Assembly (NCBI GenBank): GCA_937868025.1
Contig: CALMLJ010000454.1
Location: 1-44,072, forward strand
Source: an uncultured Acidimicrobiaceae bacterium
Lineage (GTDB): Bacteria > Actinomycetota > Acidimicrobiia > Acidimicrobiales > Microtrichaceae
DNA length: 44,072 nt
Direction of reading: 5' to 3'
Shown here: positions 24,474 to 32,354 of the stretch, piece by piece
Position numbering within the stretch: position 1 is the stretch's first letter
Layout of the letters: each line of letters starts with the position of its first letter
Program-made: the position numbers and the translations under genes
Notes under the pieces: generated by a model
Databases searched by the model: none
Seen by the model: only the letters and a program-made list of their open reading frames with translations
What the model was told of the DNA's origin: nothing

Positions 24474-25178
24474 TCAGAGCAGACGGTATCGCTGGAGGTA
24501 CCCGACGAGATCGTCGAGGCGTCCGTACGAGCCCAGCGCCCGGATCATCTCGCGGGAGCGGGCGAGCCAGTCGACGGTGCCCGGGACGATGGTCGGCACC
24601 GCTGCGATCAGCTCATCGACCGAGGCGACGGACAACTCGCCGAGGCTGGTGATGTCGGGACCGGACCACCCTTCGGTGGCGATGACCAGCCGGTCGAGGT
24701 CCGCCGCCGGAAGCGCACGTCCCCACGACGACTCCCAGATGCGGAACCTGCGGGCATCCCAGTCGGGCGGCGACACGAACGCCATGCGCTCGAATCCACC
24801 GTCGCCGAACAGCTCGGCGGGGATCGTCCACGGCCGGTGCGATACCCCGATCAACACCGCGTCGCTGGCCTCGTTGGCGCCGAGGATCGCAGCGAGCTCG
24901 TGCGGATCGCGCTCGACCATCTCGTCGAGGGTCGGGATCAGGACTGCGTCGACACCGGCGACCGAGGTCAGCTCGTCGACCAGGCGTTCGGCGATGAAGG
25001 TGACGCCACAGCCCTCGGCACCGTGCACGAGCACCCGGTGCGGCGGCCGGACCGCGGCGTCTCCGAGCAGGTGGGCCGTCCACGGTGCAACGACGGTCGT
25101 CCGCAACCGATGGACCGCCGGATACATGCCGATGACCGCGTCGAGACCGGCGTCGCGTACCGCCTGTGGAGCACCCAT
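24474..25178 (-). CDS. Degenerate AAA-type ATPase domain protein
   Basis: Protein of 234 residues that reads like a single AAA domain of the VCP/FtsH type without its catalytic residues. The Walker A position is HGAEGCGVTFIAERL (52-66), where the expected GKT lysine is valine (Val59). A reduced Walker B-like LIPTLDEMVE follows. The sensor-1 and post-sensor signature is recognisable: LIGVSHRPWTIPAELFGDGG, then FERMAFVSPPDWDARR and ATEGWSGPDI. It probably does not hydrolyse ATP and may be a scaffold or regulator. TACGTT ends six bases before the ATG, suggesting leaderless expression. It is divergent from the DUF35/Ltp4 pair, sharing that intergenic region. Confidence 0.75.
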   Translation of the reverse strand: MGAPQAVRDAGLDAVIGMYPAVHRLRTTVVAPWTAHLLGDAAVRPPHRVLVHGAEGCGVTFIAERLVDELTSVAGVDAVLIPTLDEMVERDPHELAAILGANEASDAVLIGVSHRPWTIPAELFGDGGFERMAFVSPPDWDARRFRIWESSWGRALPAADLDRLVIATEGWSGPDITSLGELSVASVDELIAAVPTIVPGTVDWLARSREMIRALGSYGRLDDLVGYLQRYRLL

Positions 25179-25272
25179 CAGGTCAACGTAGGGGCGGCGT
25201 GGTGGATCGCCCCCGGGGCCGCGATGAATTGATCCGAACGGCCCACGTCGGGCACGCTCTTGTCCGGCAGAC

Positions 25273-25287
25273 CTGACGGTCCGTCAG
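25273..25287. promoter_or_regulatory. Operator palindrome of the steroid gene set (DUF35-ltp4)
   Basis: CTGACGGTCCGTCAG is a perfect 15-bp palindrome, 13 bases before the ATG at 25301. It has the same core as TCTGACGGACCGTCAGA upstream of ipdA. It also lies in the divergent region of the AAA-like gene. Confidence 0.7.
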
Positions 25288-25300
25288 AAAGGCGTCACCC

Positions 25301-25768
25301 ATGTCCAGGACCCGAGTCGCGGCCATCGAGGGATGGTTCACCCTCGACGACGAACCCCGTCTGATCGGCACCCGGTGCAGCGACAGCGGCACGGTGTTCT
25401 TCCCGCCCGAGACGACGATGTCCCGCGCTCCCGGGTACGCGTCCAGCACGCTCGAGCCGGTCGAGCTGAGCCGCACCGGCACGTTGTGGAGCTACACCAA
25501 CGCCGGGTACCAGCCGCCCGACCCGTACATCCCGGTCAGCGACCCCTACGAGCCCTTCTTCATCGCCGCGGTGGAGCTCGCCGCCGAGAAGATGGTCGTG
25601 CTGGGCCAGGTCGTCGCCGGGGTCACCCACGACGACCTGGGCGTCGGCACCGAGATGGAGCTCGTCCTCGACACGCTCTACAGCGACGACGACAACGACT
25701 ACCTGATGTGGAAGTGGAAGCCGGTCGGCTGGACCGCCGGGACCGACGAGAACGAAGGAACGGTCTGA
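25301..25768 (+). CDS. DUF35 (OB-fold) partner of an Ltp thiolase
   Basis: Protein of 155 residues of the DUF35 class: an N-terminal rubredoxin-like part (LIGTRCSDSGTVFFPPET) and a C-terminal OB-fold (TLWSYTNAGYQPPDPY through KMVVLGQVVAGVTHDDLGVG). In steroid degraders such proteins associate with Ltp thiolases or aldolases. Only one of the usual four zinc-ribbon cysteines remains (Cys26), so zinc binding is unlikely. Its TGA overlaps the ATG of the next gene (TGATG), as expected for a complex. The Mycobacterium equivalent would be Rv3521, next to ltp4. Confidence 0.85.
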   Translation: MSRTRVAAIEGWFTLDDEPRLIGTRCSDSGTVFFPPETTMSRAPGYASSTLEPVELSRTGTLWSYTNAGYQPPDPYIPVSDPYEPFFIAAVELAAEKMVVLGQVVAGVTHDDLGVGTEMELVLDTLYSDDDNDYLMWKWKPVGWTAGTDENEGTV

Positions 25769-26961
25769 TGGTGGACGAGGTCGCGATCATCGGGGTCGGA
25801 ATGCACCCCTGGGGTAAGTGGGGCCGGAACTTCGTCGAGTACGGCGTCGCAGCAATCCGTGACGCCGTCGCCGATGCCGGCATCGACTACCGCGACGTGC
25901 AGTTCGTCGCCGGCGCCGACACCATGCGCAACGGCTACCCCGGCTATGTCGCAGGAGCCACGTTCGCCCAGGCAATGGGCTGGACCGGCATCCCCGTGAC
26001 GTCCGCCTACGGAGCGTGCGCGTCCGGTGTGATGGCCATCGAGGCCGCCCGTCACCGGATCCTCGCCGGCCTGTGCGACGTGGCACTCGTCGTCGGTGCC
26101 GACACGACCCCGAAGGGTTTCCTCGCCCCGGCGAAGGGCGAGCGCGGCGACGACCCGGACTGGCTCCGGTTCCGCCTCCTCGGGGCAACGAACCCCACCT
26201 ACTTCGGGCTGTACGCCCGCCGTCGTATGGACGTGTACGGGGCGACACAGGACGACTTCGCTGCCGTCAAGGTCAAGAACGCCCGCCACGGCCTCAACAA
26301 CCCGTACGCCCGGTTCCGTAAGGAGTACACCGTCGAGGACGTGAACAACTCGCCGGTCGTCGCCGACCCGCTGCGCCTGCTCGACATCTGCGCCACCTCC
26401 GACGGCGGTGCCGCCATGATCATCGCGTCGCCGGAATGGGCTGCGGCCCACGGCCACGCCGACGCCGTGCGCATCAAGGGTGTGTCGACGGTGACCCCGA
26501 CGTTCCCCAACACCGTCATCGAGATGCCGAACTTCTCGACCGACAGCGCCGCCGGCATCGACGTCCCGCCACGCACGTTCAAGCAGGCCATCGGCGACGC
26601 CGCCTACGCGCAGGCCGGCATCGGCCCCGACGAGGTCGACGTGGCCGAGGTGTACGACCTGTCGTCCGCGCTCGAGCTCGACTGGTACGAGGACCTCGGG
26701 TTCTGCGGCCCCGGCGAGGCCGAGAAGATGCTCCGCGACGGCCAGACGACCTTCGGCGGCCGCACGGTCGTCAACCCGTCGGGTGGTCTCGCCTGCTTCG
26801 GCGAAGCCGTGCCCGCGCAGGCGATCGCCCAGGTGTGCGAGCTGACCTGGCAGTTGCGGGGCCAGGCCACCGGCCGCCAGGCCGAGGGCGCCCGGGTGGG
26901 GATCACCGCCAACCAGGGCCTCTTCGGCCACGGTTCCAGCGTCATCGTCGCCAAGCCCTGA
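25768..26961 (+). CDS. ltp4: Ltp4-like thiolase/lipid-transfer protein
   Basis: Thiolase-fold protein of 397 residues of the SCP-x/Ltp class. GVGMHPWGKWGRNFVEYG, VAGADTMRNGYPGYVAG, GADTTPKGFLAPAKGER, YDLSSALELDWYEDLG and ITANQGLFGHGSSVIVAKP closely follow mycobacterial Ltp4 (Rv3522) as I recall it. Cys84 in AYGACASG is at the nucleophile position. Ltp proteins cleave acyl-CoA or act as aldolases with a DUF35 partner, which here overlaps upstream. The exact steroid substrate of Ltp4 is not firmly known. Both genes are under the operator at 25273. Confidence 0.88.
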   Translation: MVDEVAIIGVGMHPWGKWGRNFVEYGVAAIRDAVADAGIDYRDVQFVAGADTMRNGYPGYVAGATFAQAMGWTGIPVTSAYGACASGVMAIEAARHRILAGLCDVALVVGADTTPKGFLAPAKGERGDDPDWLRFRLLGATNPTYFGLYARRRMDVYGATQDDFAAVKVKNARHGLNNPYARFRKEYTVEDVNNSPVVADPLRLLDICATSDGGAAMIIASPEWAAAHGHADAVRIKGVSTVTPTFPNTVIEMPNFSTDSAAGIDVPPRTFKQAIGDAAYAQAGIGPDEVDVAEVYDLSSALELDWYEDLGFCGPGEAEKMLRDGQTTFGGRTVVNPSGGLACFGEAVPAQAIAQVCELTWQLRGQATGRQAEGARVGITANQGLFGHGSSVIVAKP

Positions 26962-26979
26962 CCCTCTAGGGTCGCGGGC

Positions 26980-27720
26980 ATGACTCCCGCAGAGGCCGCC
27001 GCTGCCATCGGGCGCCCGATCGGATCGATCGGGTCGCGCTTCATGTTCGATCCGACGACGTACTCCGGCGCGGCCGAATTCGGCTACTCCGGGCTCGACT
27101 TCTACTTCGCCGGTCGTGCTGGGGTCCTCGGCGACGTCGCGGCCGACGTGGCATCGGCGGCGTTGGGGTTCTTCGACGTCGACAATGTACGAACGCTGTG
27201 GGACCAGGGCTGCGCCGTCGCCGGAGCGAGCAGTGCCGCCCAACGCTTCGGCGCCGCCTGCGCGAACTGGGGTCGTGACCACTTCGGTGACGGCGTCGAC
27301 TACGACGAGCTCAACCGGTTGGCTGCCCGGGTCATCGCGGGGGCACCGGCAGCGGGCCTCCCCCTCTTCGCCGGATGGCGCTGCCTCCCCCTCGCCGCCG
27401 ATGCGAAGGGCGCTGCGTGCCAGCAGCTCAACACGTTGCGCGAGCTTCGGGGAGGCGCACACCTGGTCGCCGTGCTCGCGGCAGGCGTCACGCCGTTCGA
27501 GGCAGTCCTCGCCAAGGGTGGTGTCGCCAACGCCCAGCTCTTCGGGTACCCCGAGCCCTATCCCGACGTCGCCGAACTCACTGCCCGGACCGCCGACGCC
27601 CTGGCCGCCGCCGAATCGACGACCGACCAGCTCGTCGCGCCGGCGCTCGCCGTGTTGGACGAACCTGACCGGGACCGGTTCGTCGATCTCGTCGGGGCGA
27701 CGCGGCGCGCGCTGATCTGA
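26980..27720 (+). CDS. SCO6745 family protein
   Basis: Protein of 246 residues matching the actinobacterial SCO6745 family: a short N-terminal helix, then the typical FYFAGRAGVLGDVAADVASA and LGFFDVDNVRTLWDQG segments, with conserved Arg/Trp positions such as FAGWRCLPLA. No function is established; it appears cytosolic and helical. TAGGGT ends seven bases before the ATG, suggesting a leaderless start and a promoter at the end of the Ltp4 gene. It is the first gene of a tight five-gene chain with an aminotransferase and two glycosyltransferases. Confidence 0.8.
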   Translation: MTPAEAAAAIGRPIGSIGSRFMFDPTTYSGAAEFGYSGLDFYFAGRAGVLGDVAADVASAALGFFDVDNVRTLWDQGCAVAGASSAAQRFGAACANWGRDHFGDGVDYDELNRLAARVIAGAPAAGLPLFAGWRCLPLAADAKGAACQQLNTLRELRGGAHLVAVLAAGVTPFEAVLAKGGVANAQLFGYPEPYPDVAELTARTADALAAAESTTDQLVAPALAVLDEPDRDRFVDLVGATRRALI

Positions 27721-27726
27721 GCGACG

Positions 27727-28914
27727 GTGGCCCTGGCTCCGGCGCGACGGGCGCTGATCGAACCGTTCCACGTGATGGAGATCGTGGCGGCGGCCGCGGA
27801 ACAGGAACTCGCGACCGGTGACGTGCTCCATCTCGAGGTGGGCCAGCCGAGCAGCGGGGCACCACGCGGTGCCGTCGCTGCAGCGATCGGGTTGCTCGAG
27901 TCGGGTGCCGCGCTCGGATACACCCCGGCGTGCGGCATCGATCCGCTGCGCCGCCGGATCGCCCGGATGTACCACGACCGCTACGCCGTCGAGGTCCCGC
28001 CCGACCAGGTGATCGTCACCGCCGGGGCCTCGGGGGCGGTGGTGCTCGCGCTGCTGGCATGCTTCGACCCGGGAGCTCGCGTCGTCGTCACCGAGCCCGG
28101 TTACCCCTGTTATCGACAGATGATCGGCGCGCTCGATCTCGAGGCCGTCCCCGTCCGGATCGGTCCCGACGACGGCTTCCTCCTCACTCCGGCCGCGCTC
28201 GACGAGTGCCTCGCCACCGGTCCGATCGACGGCGTGGTGGTCGCGAGCCCGGCCAACCCGACCGGCACCGTGTACGACACCGAGCGTCTCGACGGACTGC
28301 GGGCCTGGTGCGCCGAGCACGGAGTCCGCCTCGTCGCCGACGAGATCTATCACGGCATCACGTACGGGTCGACGGCCCCGACCGCGGTTGCCGGGGGCGC
28401 TGCGGCCGGCGAGGTCGTGATCGGCAGCTTCTCGAAGTACTTCTCGATGACCGGTTGGCGACTCGGATGGATGATCGTGCCGCCCGAACTCGTCGAGCCC
28501 GTCGACCGACTGAGCCAGAACCTCTACCTCTCGCCCCCCACACTGGCCCAGCACGCCGCACTCGCCGCGTTCGACGACCTCGCCGAACTCGACGGCCATG
28601 TCGAGCGGTACGCCGCGAACCGTGCGGCCCTCCTCGACGCGCTGGAGCGCATGGGGGTCACCGAGCTCGCGCCCTGCGACGGGGCGTTCTATCTGTACGG
28701 CAACGTCGCACGGTGGGGCATCGACAGCCGCGAACTGGTCGACCGGTGGCTCCACGAGCTGGGCGTCGCCACAGCACCGGGTGTCGACTTCGATCCGGTC
28801 GACGGTCACCGGTGGATCCGTTGGTCGTTCGCCGGTTCGACCGACGACGTCGTCGAGGCCGGCCGACGGCTGGTCGAATGGGCCGAGCGCATCGGGGACG
28901 GATCGGGTGCCTGA
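27727..28914 (+). CDS. PLP-dependent aminotransferase, class I/II
   Basis: Fold-type I aminotransferase of 395 residues. ASPANPTGTVYD contains the cofactor-contact Asn-Pro, VADEIYHGITYG the Asp for the pyridine nitrogen, and GSFSKYFSMTGWRLGW the PLP-binding Lys237. The C-terminal HRWIRWSFAG holds the carboxylate-binding arginine. The overall form is AspC/alanine-aminotransferase-like. The start is GTG, six bases after the preceding stop, and the next gene overlaps its end by eight bases. The amino donor and acceptor cannot be told from sequence. Confidence 0.9.
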   Translation: MALAPARRALIEPFHVMEIVAAAAEQELATGDVLHLEVGQPSSGAPRGAVAAAIGLLESGAALGYTPACGIDPLRRRIARMYHDRYAVEVPPDQVIVTAGASGAVVLALLACFDPGARVVVTEPGYPCYRQMIGALDLEAVPVRIGPDDGFLLTPAALDECLATGPIDGVVVASPANPTGTVYDTERLDGLRAWCAEHGVRLVADEIYHGITYGSTAPTAVAGGAAAGEVVIGSFSKYFSMTGWRLGWMIVPPELVEPVDRLSQNLYLSPPTLAQHAALAAFDDLAELDGHVERYAANRAALLDALERMGVTELAPCDGAFYLYGNVARWGIDSRELVDRWLHELGVATAPGVDFDPVDGHRWIRWSFAGSTDDVVEAGRRLVEWAERIGDGSGA

Positions 28915-30319
28915 CGCGCTCCTGGCGTGGATCCGCTCCGCCGAATCGCCCATCCCCTCGGGCGTTCGCGCCTTGCGGCGAACGGTCGCCCGAACCAGCG
29001 CCCGCGTCACCCACCGCACCGTTCCCGCGTTCATGGACCACGTGGTTGAGTCGGCGGCGTCGGCACGACCGGCGCCGCCGCACGACCGTGGTGCGTCACG
29101 GCGACCGCGACGACGCCTCGTCGAAGTGAGCACCTACCCGCTCCACCCGCGACAGAGCGGCGGCCAACTCCGGGGTTGGCACCTCGCCGAGGCGCTCGGA
29201 CACGACGGGCTCACCGACGTCTCGGTCGTCAGCCTCACGACCGATCCGTCCCAGGCCGGGCGCCACGAGCTCGCTCCAGGGCTCGTCGAGATCTGCGTCG
29301 CGCTCCCACCCGCGCACGCAGCGCGGGAGACCGACCTCCGTCTCGTCACCGGCAACGTGTCGCTGACCGACATCGCCGCCGGTCTCATGTGGTCGGGGTT
29401 GGATGAGTTCGTCGAGGCCCTCGGCGAGGAGCTCGACGGGGCCTCTGCCGCCGTGCTCGTGCAGCCGTACCTGGTCGACGCCGTGCGAGCGTTCGCCGGC
29501 GACATCCCCGTCATCTGCGACGAGCACAACGACGAACTCGCGTTGAAGGGCAGCATCATTCCCGACAACGCCGCAGGGCGATGGCTCCTCGGCCACGTCG
29601 ACCGCATCGAGCGAACAGCGGTCGAGCACGCCGCACTCGTGACGGCGACGACCGATCTCGACCTCGACACCCTGGGTGCCCGCTACCGGATCGCCGCTCC
29701 GACGACGGTCGTGCCGAACGGCGTCGACACGACCGAGATCGAGTTCGTCGCCGGCGGCGACCGGCGACGACGCCGCCTGGCCCTCGCGCAGGACGTCGAG
29801 CTCGACCCTCGACGCCCGGCCGCGCTGTTCGTGGGCTCGGGACACGGCCCGAACATCGACGCCGGTCGGGTCATCATCGAGGTCGCCCGCGAGGTTCCCG
29901 ACATCGACTTCCTCCTCGCCGGCCGCCACTCGTCGCTGCTGAACGTCCGGCACCTTCCACCCAACGTCCGCGTCCTGGGGCCGGTCTCCGACGACCTACT
30001 CGACCTGCTCCTCTCCGCGTGCGACCTGGCGCTGAACCCCATGAGCGCCGGGAGCGGTTCGAACCTGAAACTGCTCACGTACCTGGCCGCCGGGCTCCCC
30101 GTCGTGTCCACCATCGTCGGCGCCCGTGGGATCGATGCCGACGCCGCCGGCGTGGCGACCGTGCCCCTCGCCGAACTCGCGGCCGGGATCCGCGACGTCG
30201 TGCGCCAGGACAACACGGATCGCTCGCTTGCGGGTCGGCACTACGTCGAGGAGCATTGTGACTGGCGGGCGATCGGGCGACGCTTCGCAGCTCTGACCGC
30301 CGAGCACATCGACTCATGA
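28907..30319 (+). CDS. Glycosyltransferase, GT-B fold (GT4-like)
   Basis: Predicted glycosyltransferase of 470 residues. After a basic N-terminal extension of about 65 residues the acceptor domain begins (LVEVSTYPLHPRQSGGQLRG, with the glycine-rich loop of GT4 enzymes). The donor domain shows ALFVGSGHGPNIDAGR, LLAGRHSSLL, VRVLGPVSDDLLDLLLSACD and SAGSGSNLKLLTYLAAGLPV. The start is placed at GTG 28907, overlapping the aminotransferase; the ATG at 29033 is the alternative and would remove most of the extension. The next glycosyltransferase overlaps by four bases. The acceptor (glycolipid, polysaccharide or protein) is unknown. Confidence 0.85.
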   Translation: MPDALLAWIRSAESPIPSGVRALRRTVARTSARVTHRTVPAFMDHVVESAASARPAPPHDRGASRRPRRRLVEVSTYPLHPRQSGGQLRGWHLAEALGHDGLTDVSVVSLTTDPSQAGRHELAPGLVEICVALPPAHAARETDLRLVTGNVSLTDIAAGLMWSGLDEFVEALGEELDGASAAVLVQPYLVDAVRAFAGDIPVICDEHNDELALKGSIIPDNAAGRWLLGHVDRIERTAVEHAALVTATTDLDLDTLGARYRIAAPTTVVPNGVDTTEIEFVAGGDRRRRRLALAQDVELDPRRPAALFVGSGHGPNIDAGRVIIEVAREVPDIDFLLAGRHSSLLNVRHLPPNVRVLGPVSDDLLDLLLSACDLALNPMSAGSGSNLKLLTYLAAGLPVVSTIVGARGIDADAAGVATVPLAELAAGIRDVVRQDNTDRSLAGRHYVEEHCDWRAIGRRFAALTAEHIDS

Positions 30320-31650
30320 CCTTCCCCCCAGCTTCCCCATCCCCGGCCTCCGACGCGCGCCAGCCGGCCCCGACCCGCACGGTGTGGGTCGAAGTGTCCA
30401 ACACCCTGGCCGTCGACTACGTCACCGGATTCCAACGCCACACCCGGGAGCTGCTCGCGCGCCTCGGGCGGCTCGACGGTCCGCTCACGTTCGTGCCGGT
30501 CCGATGGTGCACCGAGTGCGCCACCTTCCGCCGGCTCACCGTTGCGGAACGTGCAGCGCTCGCGGTGTTCACACCACGCGACGCGCCGCAGCGTTCACGA
30601 CTCGCCCAGCTCACCGATCCGCTCCCCGAGACCCTCAAGCTCCGCGGCCGGGCGCTGGTCCGCACCAAGGTCGTGCACGCCGCCCGCGAGGAGCTGGCGC
30701 GCCGCCGCCGCATCCGCAACCACCCGCCCGGGCACGCCGAGCTCCGCATCGACGAGTGGCCGGCCGACTCGTGGTTCTTCGACCTCGAGGCGGCGTGGCA
30801 CAACGAGCCACGCCGCGACGTGGTGCTGCCGTGGCTCCGCGATCGGGGTGTGCACACGTCGACCCTGGTCGCCGACGTCATGCCGACCCAGTTTCCGCAA
30901 TGGTTCGACGCCGGACAGATCCGACTGTTCTCGACGTTCATCGAGGCGCACCTGCGTCACTCGGAGAAGTTCGTCTGCATCTCCGAGTGCAGCCGGCGCG
31001 ACGTCGAGGCCCTCGCCGAGCGGCTCGGCATCGCCGCCGACCTCGACACCTCCGTCATCACGATGGGTGCGAACTTCCAGCGCGCCGACGACCACCTGCC
31101 GCTCCCCGCCGAGGCACCGACCGGCCGGTACCTGCTCAGCGTTGCGACGGTGGAGCCGCGCAAGAACCACCGGTTGCTCATCGACGCATTCGACCGTCTC
31201 AAGGAACGCCACCCCGACCTCGGCCTGGTCATGGTCGGCAAGGCGGGATGGATGACCGACGACCTGCAGGAGCTGATGCGGTCCCACGTCGACCAAGGCG
31301 GAAGGTTCCGCTGGCTCGACAAGGTCGACGACCGGTTGCTCGACGCCCTGTACCGCCACGCGTTCCTTGCGGTGCAGCCGGCGTTCTACGAGGGATTCGG
31401 CACGCCGGTCATCGAGGCGCTGGGCAACGGTGTCCCGACCCTGTCGTCGACCGGCGGTGCCCTGCCCGAGGCCGGCGGCGAATGGGCTGAGTACTTCGAC
31501 CCGACCGATGTCGACGAGCTCGTCGAACTCATCGAGCGCCACCTCACCGACGTGGAGTACCACCGCGAACGCCGCGATGCCCTGGCGACGTATCGCCCGC
31601 CGTCCTGGGAGGACGGGGCAGCCGGCATCGAGGAGGCCTTCCGACCGTGA
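30316..31650 (+). CDS. Glycosyltransferase family 4 protein
   Basis: Glycosyltransferase of 444 residues. The N-terminal domain is unusually rich in Arg (about 80-145). The donor-binding half is classical GT4: YLLSVATVEPRKNHRLLIDA, LVMVGKAGW, FRWLDKVDDRLLDALYRHA, and AFYEGFGTPVIEALGNGVPT with the E-x7-E motif. No signal peptide or membrane helix is seen. It overlaps both neighbours (ATGA upstream, GTGA downstream), so it is surely co-translated with the preceding glycosyltransferase. Confidence 0.88.
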   Translation: MTFPPASPSPASDARQPAPTRTVWVEVSNTLAVDYVTGFQRHTRELLARLGRLDGPLTFVPVRWCTECATFRRLTVAERAALAVFTPRDAPQRSRLAQLTDPLPETLKLRGRALVRTKVVHAAREELARRRRIRNHPPGHAELRIDEWPADSWFFDLEAAWHNEPRRDVVLPWLRDRGVHTSTLVADVMPTQFPQWFDAGQIRLFSTFIEAHLRHSEKFVCISECSRRDVEALAERLGIAADLDTSVITMGANFQRADDHLPLPAEAPTGRYLLSVATVEPRKNHRLLIDAFDRLKERHPDLGLVMVGKAGWMTDDLQELMRSHVDQGGRFRWLDKVDDRLLDALYRHAFLAVQPAFYEGFGTPVIEALGNGVPTLSSTGGALPEAGGEWAEYFDPTDVDELVELIERHLTDVEYHRERRDALATYRPPSWEDGAAGIEEAFRP

Positions 31651-32354
31651 CCGACGTGACCCGGACCTCCACCGACGGTGCTCCCAACCCGGCCGCCGGC
31701 TCGCGACGTCGGCGGACGTTGCTGATCGCCGGGGTCGTCTGGCTCGCACTCGGCATCGTCCTCCTGGTGGTGATCGGCGGAGCGACCGGGTTCATCCCCG
31801 ACGACCCGGTCGTCCCACGCATCGGATTCATCGACGCCGGCGACGGACGTACGGCCATCGTGGTCGGAGCGACGTCCTTCGCACAGACCGAGGGCATCGA
31901 GATCCGCTCGGGCAGCGACGCACGCGACGGGCGCATCCTCTGGCACGTCACACGCTCGGGCGACTCGGCCACCGACGCCGACGCCGGACGCATCGTGATC
32001 GGCGAGGTCCCCGACGGGTTCGACGAGGTCGAGCCGTTCGAGGCCGATCTGCCGACGCTCTGGCACGCCGAGGTCGACAACCGCTGCTACTTCGCCTCCA
32101 ACACCGCCCCGAAGGCACTGGCGACCGACGTGGTGACGCTCGAGTCGGGAGAACGGGTGACGCCGGCCGGCTTCGAGGACGGCGACACCGGGTTCTCCAG
32201 CTGCGACACGAACTCGCTCGGCGGCCGCCTCGCGGCGTTCGCCGGCCTGATCTCCATCGCCATCGGCGGGGTGTTGGTGCTGGTGGCGTGGTGGGACCGT
32301 CGCCGCGGCCTCCCGCCCGAACTCACCGCGCGACCACCTACCGCGAGGTCCTGA
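31647..32354 (+). CDS. Two-helix membrane protein of unknown function
   Basis: Protein of 235 residues with one N-terminal helix (LLIAGVVWLALGIVLLVVIG), an extracytoplasmic domain of about 145 residues with two cysteines, and a second helix near the C-terminus (FAGLISIAIGGVLVLVAWW) followed by a basic tail. The soluble domain has several acidic beta-like stretches and no motif I recognise. It closes the glycosyltransferase chain and its last 17 bases overlap the converging fatty acid hydroxylase gene. Confidence 0.75.
   Translation: MTDVTRTSTDGAPNPAAGSRRRRTLLIAGVVWLALGIVLLVVIGGATGFIPDDPVVPRIGFIDAGDGRTAIVVGATSFAQTEGIEIRSGSDARDGRILWHVTRSGDSATDADAGRIVIGEVPDGFDEVEPFEADLPTLWHAEVDNRCYFASNTAPKALATDVVTLESGERVTPAGFEDGDTGFSSCDTNSLGGRLAAFAGLISIAIGGVLVLVAWWDRRRGLPPELTARPPTARS

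Noticed and set aside
25699..29133. A 1144-codon open frame on the minus strand opposite DUF35, Ltp4, SCO6745 and the aminotransferase
   Set aside because: Its protein is low-complexity Arg/Gly/Asp-rich text typical of antisense frames in GC-rich DNA, while the plus-strand genes carry clear family motifs.
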